A DNA stretch of 12,145 nt from BMS3Bbin07 sp036244995 (GTDB lineage Bacteria > Nitrospirota > Thermodesulfovibrionia > Thermodesulfovibrionales > JdFR-85), in the NCBI GenBank assembly GCA_036244995.1, contig BTTF01000065.1, forward strand, positions 1 to 12,145, given 5' to 3'. The position numbers and the translations under genes are program-made. Below are positions 6,801-12,145 of the stretch, piece after piece. Within the stretch, counting starts at the first letter, position 1. Every line of letters starts with the position of its first letter. The notes under the pieces were generated by a model. The model was not told the origin of the DNA and ran no database searches. It saw only the letters and a list, made by a program, of their open reading frames with translations.

Positions 6801-6867
6801 CCTCCTTGCAATGATAAACCGTATAGCTTCCGGGTTTATGGATATTTCTAAATTGCAGGAGCTGTGA
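3847..6867 (+). CDS. glyQS: Fused glycyl-tRNA synthetase, alpha and beta chains in one protein
   Basis: The product charges tRNA-Gly with glycine; in most bacteria it is an alpha2beta2 enzyme from two genes, and here both chains are in one frame (1006 aa). Residues 1-287 are GlyQ: MYFQEIIMNLNKYW start, VGAGTFHPATFLR, the class II motif region around NRLQHYYQYQVILKP, and motif 3 GLERIAMYIQ (about 160). Residues 319-1006 are GlyS: LVFEIGAEEIPARF start, the HD-like region, SEDPFALRRQALG (about 785), and C-terminal FFDNVLVMDENERVRLNRL (about 965). Each half has near-normal family length. Residues 288-318 are encoded by a heptad palindrome (4710-4800), so the fusion linker is repeat-derived. Start choice: an in-frame ATG at 3769 exists, but GlyQ homology begins at 3847 and the promoter lies between them. 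The ribosome site (GGTGA) is weak. No good internal start for a separate GlyS is visible. Fused GlyQS is known in Chlamydia and a few other groups. Confidence 0.95.
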   Translation: MYFQEIIMNLNKYWADRGCLLLQPYDVEVGAGTFHPATFLRVLGPEPWRVAYVEPSRRPTDGRYGENPNRLQHYYQYQVILKPSPLDSQDIYLESLRALGLDPAKHDIRFVEDDWESPTLGAWGLGWEVWLDGMEITQFTYFQQVGGIDLRPVSVEITYGLERIAMYIQGVDSVFDIQWAEGIRYGELYHQDEVEFSKFNFDYADIDLLRRLFDDYEKESRRLIDYGLVLPSYEFCLKCSHVFNLLDARGAFSVTERTGYMARVRGLAKSVAESYLGQREEMGFPLRQLKIEDWELKIEEKEELSIINRQFPIVNLQSLVFEIGAEEIPARFLPGMLSQLKNLCEEALKSLSIEFSGIQVYGTPRRLSLILRGLPQRQSSVRKVVFGPPRGVAFDEKGAATKAATGFAVSQGVDVESLKIEKKGKGEYVVAIIEKEGRPVRELLPEILKNITLSLHFPKSMRWGDGSFRFVRPVHWILAVMDGDVIDLVIDGLRSSNRTWGHRFLSPGPVEIHGADEYMGLLEESFVVVDQARRREEIRESVNRLSETAGGRAVEDEALLETVTFLVEYPNAVLCLFSEEYLRLPKELLVTVMRDHQKYFAIQRGDGTLLNRFVVVSNTGRENEGAVRSGAERVIRARFEDARFYYEDDLKRPLSDRLEELKRVTFQEKLGSLYDKVQRVCRVASGLSVLVPHASEKIERAALLSKCDLITGVVREFPELQGLMGKYYALHRGEDAEVAEAIYEQYLPTHAGGDLPSTDTGAVLSISDRIDNVVTFFSIGLKPSGSEDPFALRRQALGVISLLINRGFDISLEELLQIVFNGPGKTDVADADTLKEEVLDFFLQRLEPLFISEGYSYDTVQAVMEKSKILPLVRVKEIMDAVESFKKEPVYNETLIALKRVFNILKGLREPLAGELDESLFMHEEEKMLYQRAGEIADEVRVSIKRFDYLKALLLIGGLRGPINVFFDNVLVMDENERVRLNRLCLLAMINRIASGFMDISKLQEL
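4710..4800. repeat. In-frame heptad palindrome forming the GlyQ-GlyS linker
   Basis: Arms 4710-4742 and 4766-4798 are complementary at 31 of 33 positions, with a 23-nt loop. Each arm is built of 7-nt units: ATTGAAG, ATTGAAG, ATTGGGA, ATTGAAG, ATTGAAG on the left, and CAATCGT, CAATTCC, CAATCGT, CAATCTT on the right. The unit matches that of the tRNA spacer element at 1042-1111. The 91-nt run (13 heptads) contains no stop in the synthetase frame and encodes a charged stretch (KIEDWELKIEEKEE) and then a hydrophobic one (FPIVNLQS). Confidence 0.88.
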
Positions 6868-7027
6868 TTCCGGTTTCTGTGGTAATATGGGGAACGGGTT
6901 TTGTCCAAACCCTGAGTATTAATTATTCGCAATCTGCACAGGTTGACAAAAAGCAAAAGCCTGTGACAGGAAAAACAATCGCTTGGCCTGTCTTACAGGT
7001 AAAGAATAAACTTGAAGGAGGCAGCAA

Positions 7028-7417
7028 ATGAACTTTCCGGAGGATATTAAATACCACAGGGAGCATACCTGGGTCAAAGTTGCCGGCAAGAAGGCGACCG
7101 TCGGAATAACGGATTACGCACAGGATGCCCTTGGAGATATTGTTTATATCGACCTTCCTGAAGTGGATGCGGAAATAGCAAAGGACGCGGAGTTTTCAGA
7201 GATCGAGTCTACCAAGGCAACCTCCTCGGTAATAGCACCTGTGTCGGGAACAATAATTGAGGTGAACGAGGAGCTGGAGGAGTCACCCGAGATAATTAAC
7301 GAAGACCCCTATGGCAAGGGCTGGATTGCGGTGGTTGAGTTAACGGATCCCTCTGAGCTTGATGACCTCCTTGACGGAGCTGATTATGAGAGATACATTG
7401 AAGAGGAGGCAAAATGA
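7028..7417 (+). CDS. gcvH: Glycine cleavage system H protein (lipoyl carrier)
   Basis: This 129-aa cytosolic protein is the lipoyl shuttle of the glycine cleavage complex, carrying the aminomethyl group between the P, T and L proteins. The fold is recognisable from KYHREHTWVKV (8-18), VGITDYAQDALGDIVYIDLP (25-44), the lipoylation motif EIESTKATSSVIAPVSG with lipoyl-Lys at 63, and NEDPYGKGWI (91-100). Length is standard. AAGGAGG lies 7 nt before the ATG, an excellent ribosome site. Its stop overlaps the lpdA start (ATGA, 7414-7417), indicating translational coupling. The 160-bp upstream gap has a small hairpin (GGGTTT/AAACCC, about 6896-6912) but no convincing promoter and no glycine riboswitch. 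With gcvT and gcvP absent here, it could serve the full cleavage system from elsewhere, a reverse glycine synthase, or another lipoyl-dependent role. Confidence 0.93.
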   Translation: MNFPEDIKYHREHTWVKVAGKKATVGITDYAQDALGDIVYIDLPEVDAEIAKDAEFSEIESTKATSSVIAPVSGTIIEVNEELEESPEIINEDPYGKGWIAVVELTDPSELDDLLDGADYERYIEEEAK

Positions 7418-8802
7418 GGCTTTTAGTCATTGGAGCAGGCCCCGGAGGCTATGTTGCAGCTTTAAAGGCAGCTCAGCTTGGTGCAGAGGTTACGGTTGTG
7501 GAGGACACGGAGGTTGGTGGAACATGCCTGAACAGGGGATGCATACCTACCAAGGCGCTGGTGGCCTCGGCCGAGGCAATACACAAGGCGAAGAATCTTA
7601 AAGACTTCGGGGTGGACGTTTCAGGGGAGATTATTCCCAATCTTTCCAGGATTATGGAGAGGAAAAACAAGGTTGTTTCAACACAGGTGAAGGGTATACG
7701 TTCGCTCTTCAAGAGCTGGGGTGTAACCCTGATAGAAGGGAAGGGGATGCTCCTTACACCGGGGAAGGTGGAGATAGAGAGGAAGGACGGCTCTGTGGAG
7801 ATTGTTGAGGCAGACAGGATTATCATGGCAACCGGTTCAAAGCCCGCCCGGATACCCATATTCCCTTTTGACGGAGAACATATCCTTTCAAGTGATGATG
7901 CCCTGAACATAAAATCCATACCGAAAAGCCTGATAATTGTAGGAGCCGGGGTTATAGGCTGTGAGTTTGCCTGCATATTCAGGGAGCTTGGCACTGAGGT
8001 TACAATGGTGGAGATGATGCCCGGTGCAATTTCCACTGAAGACCCTGAAATATCCAGGCTGCTGGAGAAAGAGCTGAAGAAGAAAAAGATAAAACTTATG
8101 ACCGAAGTAAAGGTGGAACGGGTTGAGGGGCAGCATGACGGTATTCATGTCGGTCTTGCCGGCGGCAAGGAGCTCGTGGCTGAAAAACTGCTTGTATCGA
8201 TCGGGAGGTCTCTCAATACGGAAGGTATAGGACTTGAAGCTATAGGCATCAAAAAGGGAAGCAGGGGAGAGATAGAGGTCAACGAGCACATGGAGACAAA
8301 TATTGAGGGTATATATGCCATAGGAGATGTCACAGGTGGAATACTCCTTGCCCATGTGGCGTCCAGGGAAGGAATCATTGCGGCATATAATGCCTGCGGG
8401 ATAGAGAAGAAGATTGATTACTCCGTAGTTCCGGCTGCTATATTTACATCACCGGAGATTGCCTCTGTCGGGCTCAGAGAGGACCAGGCATCGGAGAAGG
8501 GGATAGATTATATTACAGGTCACTTTCAGTTCAGGGCGCTTGGAAAGGCCCATGCAATGGGAGAGATATCCGGGTTTGTAAAGGTTATTGCTGATAAGGG
8601 TACGGACAGACTCCTGGGAGTCCATATCATCGGGCCCCATGCCTCCGACCTTATCCATGAAGCGGCAGTTGCCATAAAGGCGGGACTGAAGGTCAGGGAT
8701 ATTGCAGATACGATACACGCCCATCCTACCCTGTCGGAAGGGCTTATGGAGGCCGCCGAAGATGTCCATGGAGAGGCCATACATGTTCCCAAGCCTAATT
8801 AG
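7414..8802 (+). CDS. lpdA: Dihydrolipoyl dehydrogenase (E3 / L protein)
   Basis: This 462-aa flavoenzyme reoxidises dihydrolipoyl groups with NAD+. Visible landmarks are the FAD Rossmann motif GAGPGGY (7-13), redox-active disulfide GGTCLNRGC (Cys 38 and 43), the ATGSKP motif (about 140), a second Rossmann motif GAGVIGCEF for NAD (about 178), the second FAD motif GIYAIGDV (about 300), and the C-terminal HAHPTLSE with the catalytic His-Glu pair (about 438-443). Length and domain order are complete. The 4-bp overlap with gcvH makes that H protein its likely partner. E3 is also shared by pyruvate and 2-oxoglutarate dehydrogenases, whose genes are not in the window. Confidence 0.95.
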   Translation: MRLLVIGAGPGGYVAALKAAQLGAEVTVVEDTEVGGTCLNRGCIPTKALVASAEAIHKAKNLKDFGVDVSGEIIPNLSRIMERKNKVVSTQVKGIRSLFKSWGVTLIEGKGMLLTPGKVEIERKDGSVEIVEADRIIMATGSKPARIPIFPFDGEHILSSDDALNIKSIPKSLIIVGAGVIGCEFACIFRELGTEVTMVEMMPGAISTEDPEISRLLEKELKKKKIKLMTEVKVERVEGQHDGIHVGLAGGKELVAEKLLVSIGRSLNTEGIGLEAIGIKKGSRGEIEVNEHMETNIEGIYAIGDVTGGILLAHVASREGIIAAYNACGIEKKIDYSVVPAAIFTSPEIASVGLREDQASEKGIDYITGHFQFRALGKAHAMGEISGFVKVIADKGTDRLLGVHIIGPHASDLIHEAAVAIKAGLKVRDIADTIHAHPTLSEGLMEAAEDVHGEAIHVPKPN

Positions 8803-8810
8803 GGTAGCGG

Positions 8811-10199
8811 ATGAGGATAGAAGAAAGTAAGTCATCTGATTGGTTTGCCGAGGTCAGGGAAAAAGAGAAGGTACTTTTCTCCGAGGTTAACCTTCTTCTG
8901 CGTGCCCTTGACAGGGCATTTAATCCGGAGAATCTACCGGTTAGCGAACAGAGCTACGGTGCACGAAACTTTTTCCCCGAACTGACATCTGTGAGAGATG
9001 TTATTTTGAGGGTGTTGGGAATCCTTGATGTTATTATACCCGAAAGTAAAAAAAACGCCTTCTGGTTTCAGAAGTTTGCTGAACAGAAGTTCCTTTCCGA
9101 TCGTAAAAGGGACCTTTTAAGGGAAAGCCTTAATAAGCAGGACAAGCCCGAAAAATCCCTTTTCCTCCTATATGACTCTTTTATTAATCTGAAAGTAATT
9201 ATAAATGACCTCCTGAAGAGCAACACTGTTTCCTATACAGGATATAAAAATTTTGGTGACTTACTCGGCAGAGAGATCAGGGAGAACCGTATATTCGACC
9301 CTTTCAGAAAGGGATTTGATCATGATTTTGACAGTATTGATAACACCCGGATAAAGGATATCGTTAAATCTCTTAAGGTCAGGGGTTATAAAAGGGAGAT
9401 ATCCGGGGTCTTTATATATCTTTTCAGGTTCCTGCGCTATCTGGGACATATTGAGCTATCCTCACATCGTTCAATTTCCCTGAACTGTGCATTCCTGATA
9501 CTCGTCCTCCTGAGATCGGAGATCAGGAGTTTTGTGAGCTATCTCGACGACATGATGCAGGATGTGGATGATAAGGGGCTGAGGGATGTCCTGCAATCAA
9601 TAGCCTTTCAGTTTTCCATGGAGTCAAAGAGGGTCTATGCACAGGAACTCAAGGATGTGTTGTCGAGAAATGATTCAGGTCAGGTGAGGGGAAGGATGGA
9701 AAACTGTCATGGAATATTTCGCAATTTAACCGAGCAATGTATAGTTCAACTTGCCCAGTACGTTTCTCCTGATATCAGGGGGGAAGAGATATTTCCGAGT
9801 TTTGAGACAAGAGTTGAGCAATCCCTGAGACTGAGGGATGATGTTTATATACTATGCAGGTTTTTTGAGATTTTTGAAGACAGCGTTAAAGATATCGTAA
9901 AGAGAAAAAAGGTGTTTGAATCACTAAAGGATTATATGCTCTATTTTGAGAGTCTCAGCTTCAGACTTTTGAGATATGACGACTACGAGGAATTTCATGG
10001 ATTCTTTAATGATTTTATGTCGATAACCCCGGATGTGTTTGATAATTACGGGGTCCACAACATGTTTGAGAAGGCTCACAAGTTCAGGGTCTATCTTGAG
10101 ACGACCCTGAGGCTTATATCCCAGAGGTCTGAATTGCGGGATAAACCCGTTAACGAGGATAAGGTGCAGAAGGTAATGCAGCAGTATCTGCCCGGTTGA
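8811..10199 (+). CDS. Uncharacterised helical protein between lpdA and eno
   Basis: I do not recognise this 462-aa protein. It starts 8 bp after lpdA, has codon use like its neighbours, and is probably in the same transcript; GGGTAGCGG just before the ATG is a modest ribosome site. It has no signal peptide and no clear transmembrane segment. It reads as almost entirely alpha-helical and rich in Phe, Leu, Arg, Asp and Glu. The most hydrophobic stretch is LNCAFLILVLLRSEI (about 224-238), more likely a buried helix than a membrane span. Two charged helices with FRFLRYLGHIE (205-215) and EDSVKDIVKRKKVFESLKD (356-374) stand out. The C-terminus ends KVQKVMQQYLPG. No nucleotide-binding, metal-binding or catalytic motif is apparent. 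Position between two central metabolism genes may be chance. A run of seven T follows its stop at 10202-10209, without a strong hairpin. Confidence 0.85.
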   Translation: MRIEESKSSDWFAEVREKEKVLFSEVNLLLRALDRAFNPENLPVSEQSYGARNFFPELTSVRDVILRVLGILDVIIPESKKNAFWFQKFAEQKFLSDRKRDLLRESLNKQDKPEKSLFLLYDSFINLKVIINDLLKSNTVSYTGYKNFGDLLGREIRENRIFDPFRKGFDHDFDSIDNTRIKDIVKSLKVRGYKREISGVFIYLFRFLRYLGHIELSSHRSISLNCAFLILVLLRSEIRSFVSYLDDMMQDVDDKGLRDVLQSIAFQFSMESKRVYAQELKDVLSRNDSGQVRGRMENCHGIFRNLTEQCIVQLAQYVSPDIRGEEIFPSFETRVEQSLRLRDDVYILCRFFEIFEDSVKDIVKRKKVFESLKDYMLYFESLSFRLLRYDDYEEFHGFFNDFMSITPDVFDNYGVHNMFEKAHKFRVYLETTLRLISQRSELRDKPVNEDKVQKVMQQYLPG

Positions 10200-10263
10200 G
10201 CTTTTTTTGTCCTGGAGTAATTGAATCAAGGTATGGTTGGAAAATTAAATAACGGAGGTCAAG

Positions 10264-11559
10264 ATGGGAGAAATCATTGATATTCATGCAAGAGAGATAC
10301 TGGATTCAAGGGGAACCCCGACCGTTGAGGTGGAGGTGGTGCTTGCCTCTGGCGCCCTTGGCGTGGCTGCAGTCCCTTCCGGTGCATCAACAGGCGAAAG
10401 GGAGGCCCTGGAGTTGCGCGATGGTGACAGCAGCCGTTACCACGGCAAGGGTGTGACTGTAGCTGTAAGTAATGTAATTGAAGAGATAGCTCCGAGGATT
10501 ATCGGTCTTGATTCCGGGGAGCAGGTCTATATTGACGGGCTGCTCATTGAGCTTGATGGAACCGACAATAAGAGCCGTCTTGGTGCAAATGCCATGCTTG
10601 GTGTCTCCCTTGCTGTATGCAAGGCCTCGGCAGAGGAGCTCGGCCTTTCCCTGTATAAATACATGGGCGGATGTAATGCCAAGGAACTTCCGGTCCCGAT
10701 GATGAATATCATGAATGGCGGGGCTCATGCGGATAATAATGTTGACATTCAGGAGTTTATGATAATGCCTGCCGGATGTATTGATTTCTCTTCTGCCCTG
10801 AGGGCAGGCTCGGAAGTATTCCATTCATTAAAGCAGATACTCAGGGCAAGGGGGCTGAACACAGCAGTTGGTGATGAAGGCGGCTTTGCACCTGACCTTA
10901 AAACAAATGAAGAGGCACTTGTCTTGATTATTGAGGCAATAGAGAAGGCAGGCTATATTCCGGGCAAGGATATTTATCTTGCCCTTGATGTTGCTGCATC
11001 AGAATTTCATGAAGACGGGAAATACAGGTTTGAGGATAAAAAATGCACGACTTCAGATATGGTGGATTATTATGAGGGAGTGATTCAACGGTATCCTGTA
11101 ATCTCAATTGAGGACGGACTTGGTGAGAATGACTGGGATGGCTGGATTGAGATGACCAGAAGGCTCGGCAGCAGGATACAGCTTGTAGGGGATGACATAT
11201 TTGTGACAAACACCGGGATTATCTCACAGGGTATAAAGGATAAGGTTGCAAATTCAGTGCTCATTAAATTAAACCAGATCGGTACCCTTACAGAGACACT
11301 TGATGCCATTGAGATGGCAAAACGGGCGGGATATACAGCCGTGATCTCTCACCGTTCCGGTGAGACAGAGGATACAACGATTGCAGACCTTGCAGTCGGG
11401 TGTAATACAGGTTTTATAAAGACAGGTTCTCTTGCAAGGAGTGAACGGGTTGCCAAGTATAACAGGTTGCTGAGAATCGAGGAGGAACTGAACGGCACTG
11501 CAGTATATCCGCAGATTACGCAGATTCCGCAGATTTTGAAAAAGTACTCTGTAAAATAA
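10264..11559 (+). CDS. eno: Enolase with a repeat-derived C-terminus
   Basis: Enolase interconverts 2-phosphoglycerate and phosphoenolpyruvate. All active-site elements are present: loop SGAST (39-43), GDEGGFAP with catalytic E205, Mg ligands D242 (ALDVA), E283 (SIEDG) and D310 (VGDD), catalytic K335 (LIKLNQIGT), SHRSGETED with H363, R364 and S365, and K386 (FIKTGS). The start is fixed by GGAGGT 6 nt upstream and by the canonical EIIDIHAREILDSRG. The last 15 residues (QITQIPQILKKYSVK, 417-431) are not enolase-like. They come from a 9-nt-period palindrome inserted after codon 416. The lost native tail, reading GTAVYPGLSALYNLR, is still found downstream from 11630. The catalytic core is intact, so the protein is probably active, with the terminal segment altered. 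The 431-aa length remains normal. Confidence 0.97.
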   Translation: MGEIIDIHAREILDSRGTPTVEVEVVLASGALGVAAVPSGASTGEREALELRDGDSSRYHGKGVTVAVSNVIEEIAPRIIGLDSGEQVYIDGLLIELDGTDNKSRLGANAMLGVSLAVCKASAEELGLSLYKYMGGCNAKELPVPMMNIMNGGAHADNNVDIQEFMIMPAGCIDFSSALRAGSEVFHSLKQILRARGLNTAVGDEGGFAPDLKTNEEALVLIIEAIEKAGYIPGKDIYLALDVAASEFHEDGKYRFEDKKCTTSDMVDYYEGVIQRYPVISIEDGLGENDWDGWIEMTRRLGSRIQLVGDDIFVTNTGIISQGIKDKVANSVLIKLNQIGTLTETLDAIEMAKRAGYTAVISHRSGETEDTTIADLAVGCNTGFIKTGSLARSERVAKYNRLLRIEEELNGTAVYPQITQIPQILKKYSVK

Positions 11560-11647
11560 AAAAACTGATTGTTTCTGTTGATATATGTCATGCAGTTTCT
11601 GCGTAATCTGTGAAATCTGCGGGCAGAGGGGCACTGCGGTATATCCG
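11494..11647. mobile_element. MITE-like nonad palindrome inserted at the eno 3' end, with 18-bp flanking duplication
   Basis: Direct repeats flank the element: GGCACTGCAGTATATCCG (11494-11511) and GGCACTGCGGTATATCCG (11630-11647), identical at 17 of 18 positions. Inside, the left end has three nonads CGCAGATTA, CGCAGATTC, CGCAGATTT (11510-11536), and the right end three inverted nonads GTTTCTGCG, TAATCTGTG, AAATCTGCG (11595-11621). The arms agree at about 21 of 27 positions around a 58-nt AT-rich centre with no gene. Net insertion is 136 bp, which is not a multiple of three. Enolase now stops inside the element at 11557-11559. Confidence 0.8.
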
Positions 11648-11719
11648 GGACTGTCGGCATTGTACAATCTCAGGAATGTCAGGCAGTTCCGGAGGTGCTG
11701 TTTTTATTCTTTACCGTGA
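11630..11719 (+). pseudogene. Displaced original 3' end of enolase
   Basis: Beginning in the downstream duplicate, one frame reads GTAVYPGLSALYNLRN and continues open to TGA at 11717-11719. The GLxxxYNL pattern matches the usual C-terminus of bacterial enolases (for example GINSFYNL in Bacillus), and GTAVYP repeats residues 411-416 of the present enolase. It has no start and is in a different frame from the current gene, so it is a relic left by the insertion. The native stop may have lain soon after NLR and been lost. It overlaps the 3' end of the convergent small gene. Confidence 0.65.
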
Positions 11720-12008
11720 GCATTATGTCTTCAATCATAATCCTGTTTGTCTCTTCTATCTCTTTTACTGTTATCTTGAGTCTCTGGGCAACCTGTTCAA
11801 AGTCCATGCCCTGATTATAGTGAAGCTCGGCTATTACTATCTTTAAGACATCGTCAGCGAGAACCTGCCTCAGTTCCTCATCCACGACATCAATGGCACT
11901 GCAAGCCTCATTCAGGGACTGGCCGCTCTGAAGCCTTTTTATCAGTTTACCGATCTCTATATCATATATCTTTTCTTCATCTTTTGAGAAATTCTTGTAA
12001 TCCGGCAT
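11679..12008 (-). CDS. Small helical protein with two helix-turn-helix-like segments
   Basis: This 109-aa protein (MPDYKNFSKDEEKIYDIEIG start) is convergent with enolase. AAAGGA lies 8 nt before the ATG. It is acidic and wholly helical in appearance. Two stretches resemble each other and helix-turn-helix units: SLNEACSAIDVVDEELRQVL (31-50) and DFEQVAQRLKITVKEIEETN (69-88). That suggests a DNA-binding or sigma-region-4-like adaptor, but no defined family is recognised. Its last codons overlap the relic enolase tail. The clear ribosome site and protein-like composition support it as a real gene; function is unknown. Confidence 0.72.
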   Translation of the reverse strand: MPDYKNFSKDEEKIYDIEIGKLIKRLQSGQSLNEACSAIDVVDEELRQVLADDVLKIVIAELHYNQGMDFEQVAQRLKITVKEIEETNRIMIEDIMLTVKNKNSTSGTA

Positions 12009-12098
12009 ATCAATGTCCTTTCCGTTTATTTATTAACAATAATTCAGCACGCAATATTTCATGATGAAGTCGTAAAAAGCGCGGAAAGTGCTGTTTTT

Positions 12099-12125
12099 GT
12101 CATTGCGAGTAAAGCGAAACAATCT
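12099..12125. repeat. Second GTCATTGCGAG-type repeat arm, near window end
   Basis: GTCATTGCGAG followed by AAAGCGAAACAATC matches the arms of the repeat at 3656-3752. Only one arm lies within the window. The preceding stretch (12050-12098) may belong to another interspersed repeat, but nothing else in the window confirms this. Confidence 0.6.
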
Positions 12126-12145
12126 CTATCCGTTTGATTTTAAAA

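Noticed and set aside
6868..7027. Glycine riboswitch upstream of gcvH
   Set aside because: The gap lacks the conserved glycine aptamer cores; only short weak hairpins are present. TTGACA at 6943-6948 has no matching -10.

Overview
The window is an ordinary bacterial chromosome segment of moderate GC content. It carries housekeeping genes separated by an unusual density of short repeats. Gene content (fused glycyl-tRNA synthetase, a gcvH-lpdA pair, enolase, a CobD-like aminotransferase, a parvulin lipoprotein) and style suggest a free-living anaerobe-type lineage such as Nitrospirota or a relative. That placement is an inference; no marker here proves it.

Layout. 1-509 (-) is the 5' part of a Wzx-type oligosaccharide flippase, cut by the window edge. 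It has a long leader starting at a consensus promoter (742-771, -) and carrying an RfaH/ops-like element next to a hairpin. 963-1036 and 1118-1193 (+) are tRNA-Gln(CTG) and tRNA-Glu(CTC), behind a good promoter and separated by a palindromic repeat. 1402-2463 (-) is a CobD-like PLP enzyme. 2586-3440 (-) is a PpiC/SurA-type lipoprotein ending in a clear terminator. 3847-6867 (+) is a fused GlyQ-GlyS. 7028-7417 and 7414-8802 (+) are gcvH and lpdA, overlapping by 4 bp. 8811-10199 (+) is an unrecognised 462-aa protein. 10264-11559 (+) is enolase. 11679-12008 (-) is a small helical protein, convergent with enolase.

The most interesting content is not a gene but a set of palindromic elements built from very short iterated units: 7 nt (1042-1111 and 4710-4800), about 8 nt (521-568), 9 nt (11510-11621) and about 11 nt (1240-1333). 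Two of them are translated. A heptad palindrome forms the linker joining the alpha and beta subunits of glycyl-tRNA synthetase into one chain. A nonad palindrome has inserted near the 3' end of enolase with an 18-bp flanking duplication (17/18 identical). It gives enolase a new 15-residue C-terminus and strands the old C-terminal codons (GLSALYNLR) downstream. This resembles in principle the coding palindromic elements known from Rickettsia, but the sequences differ. A separate, commonly seen GTCATTGCGAG-type repeat lies at 3656-3752 and 12099-12125.

Functionally, glycine and one-carbon themes are adjacent (glycyl-tRNA synthetase, then the lipoyl carrier protein H and its dihydrolipoyl dehydrogenase), but gcvT and gcvP are not in the window. 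gcvH, lpdA and the unknown gene are probably co-transcribed, with eno following 64 bp later.
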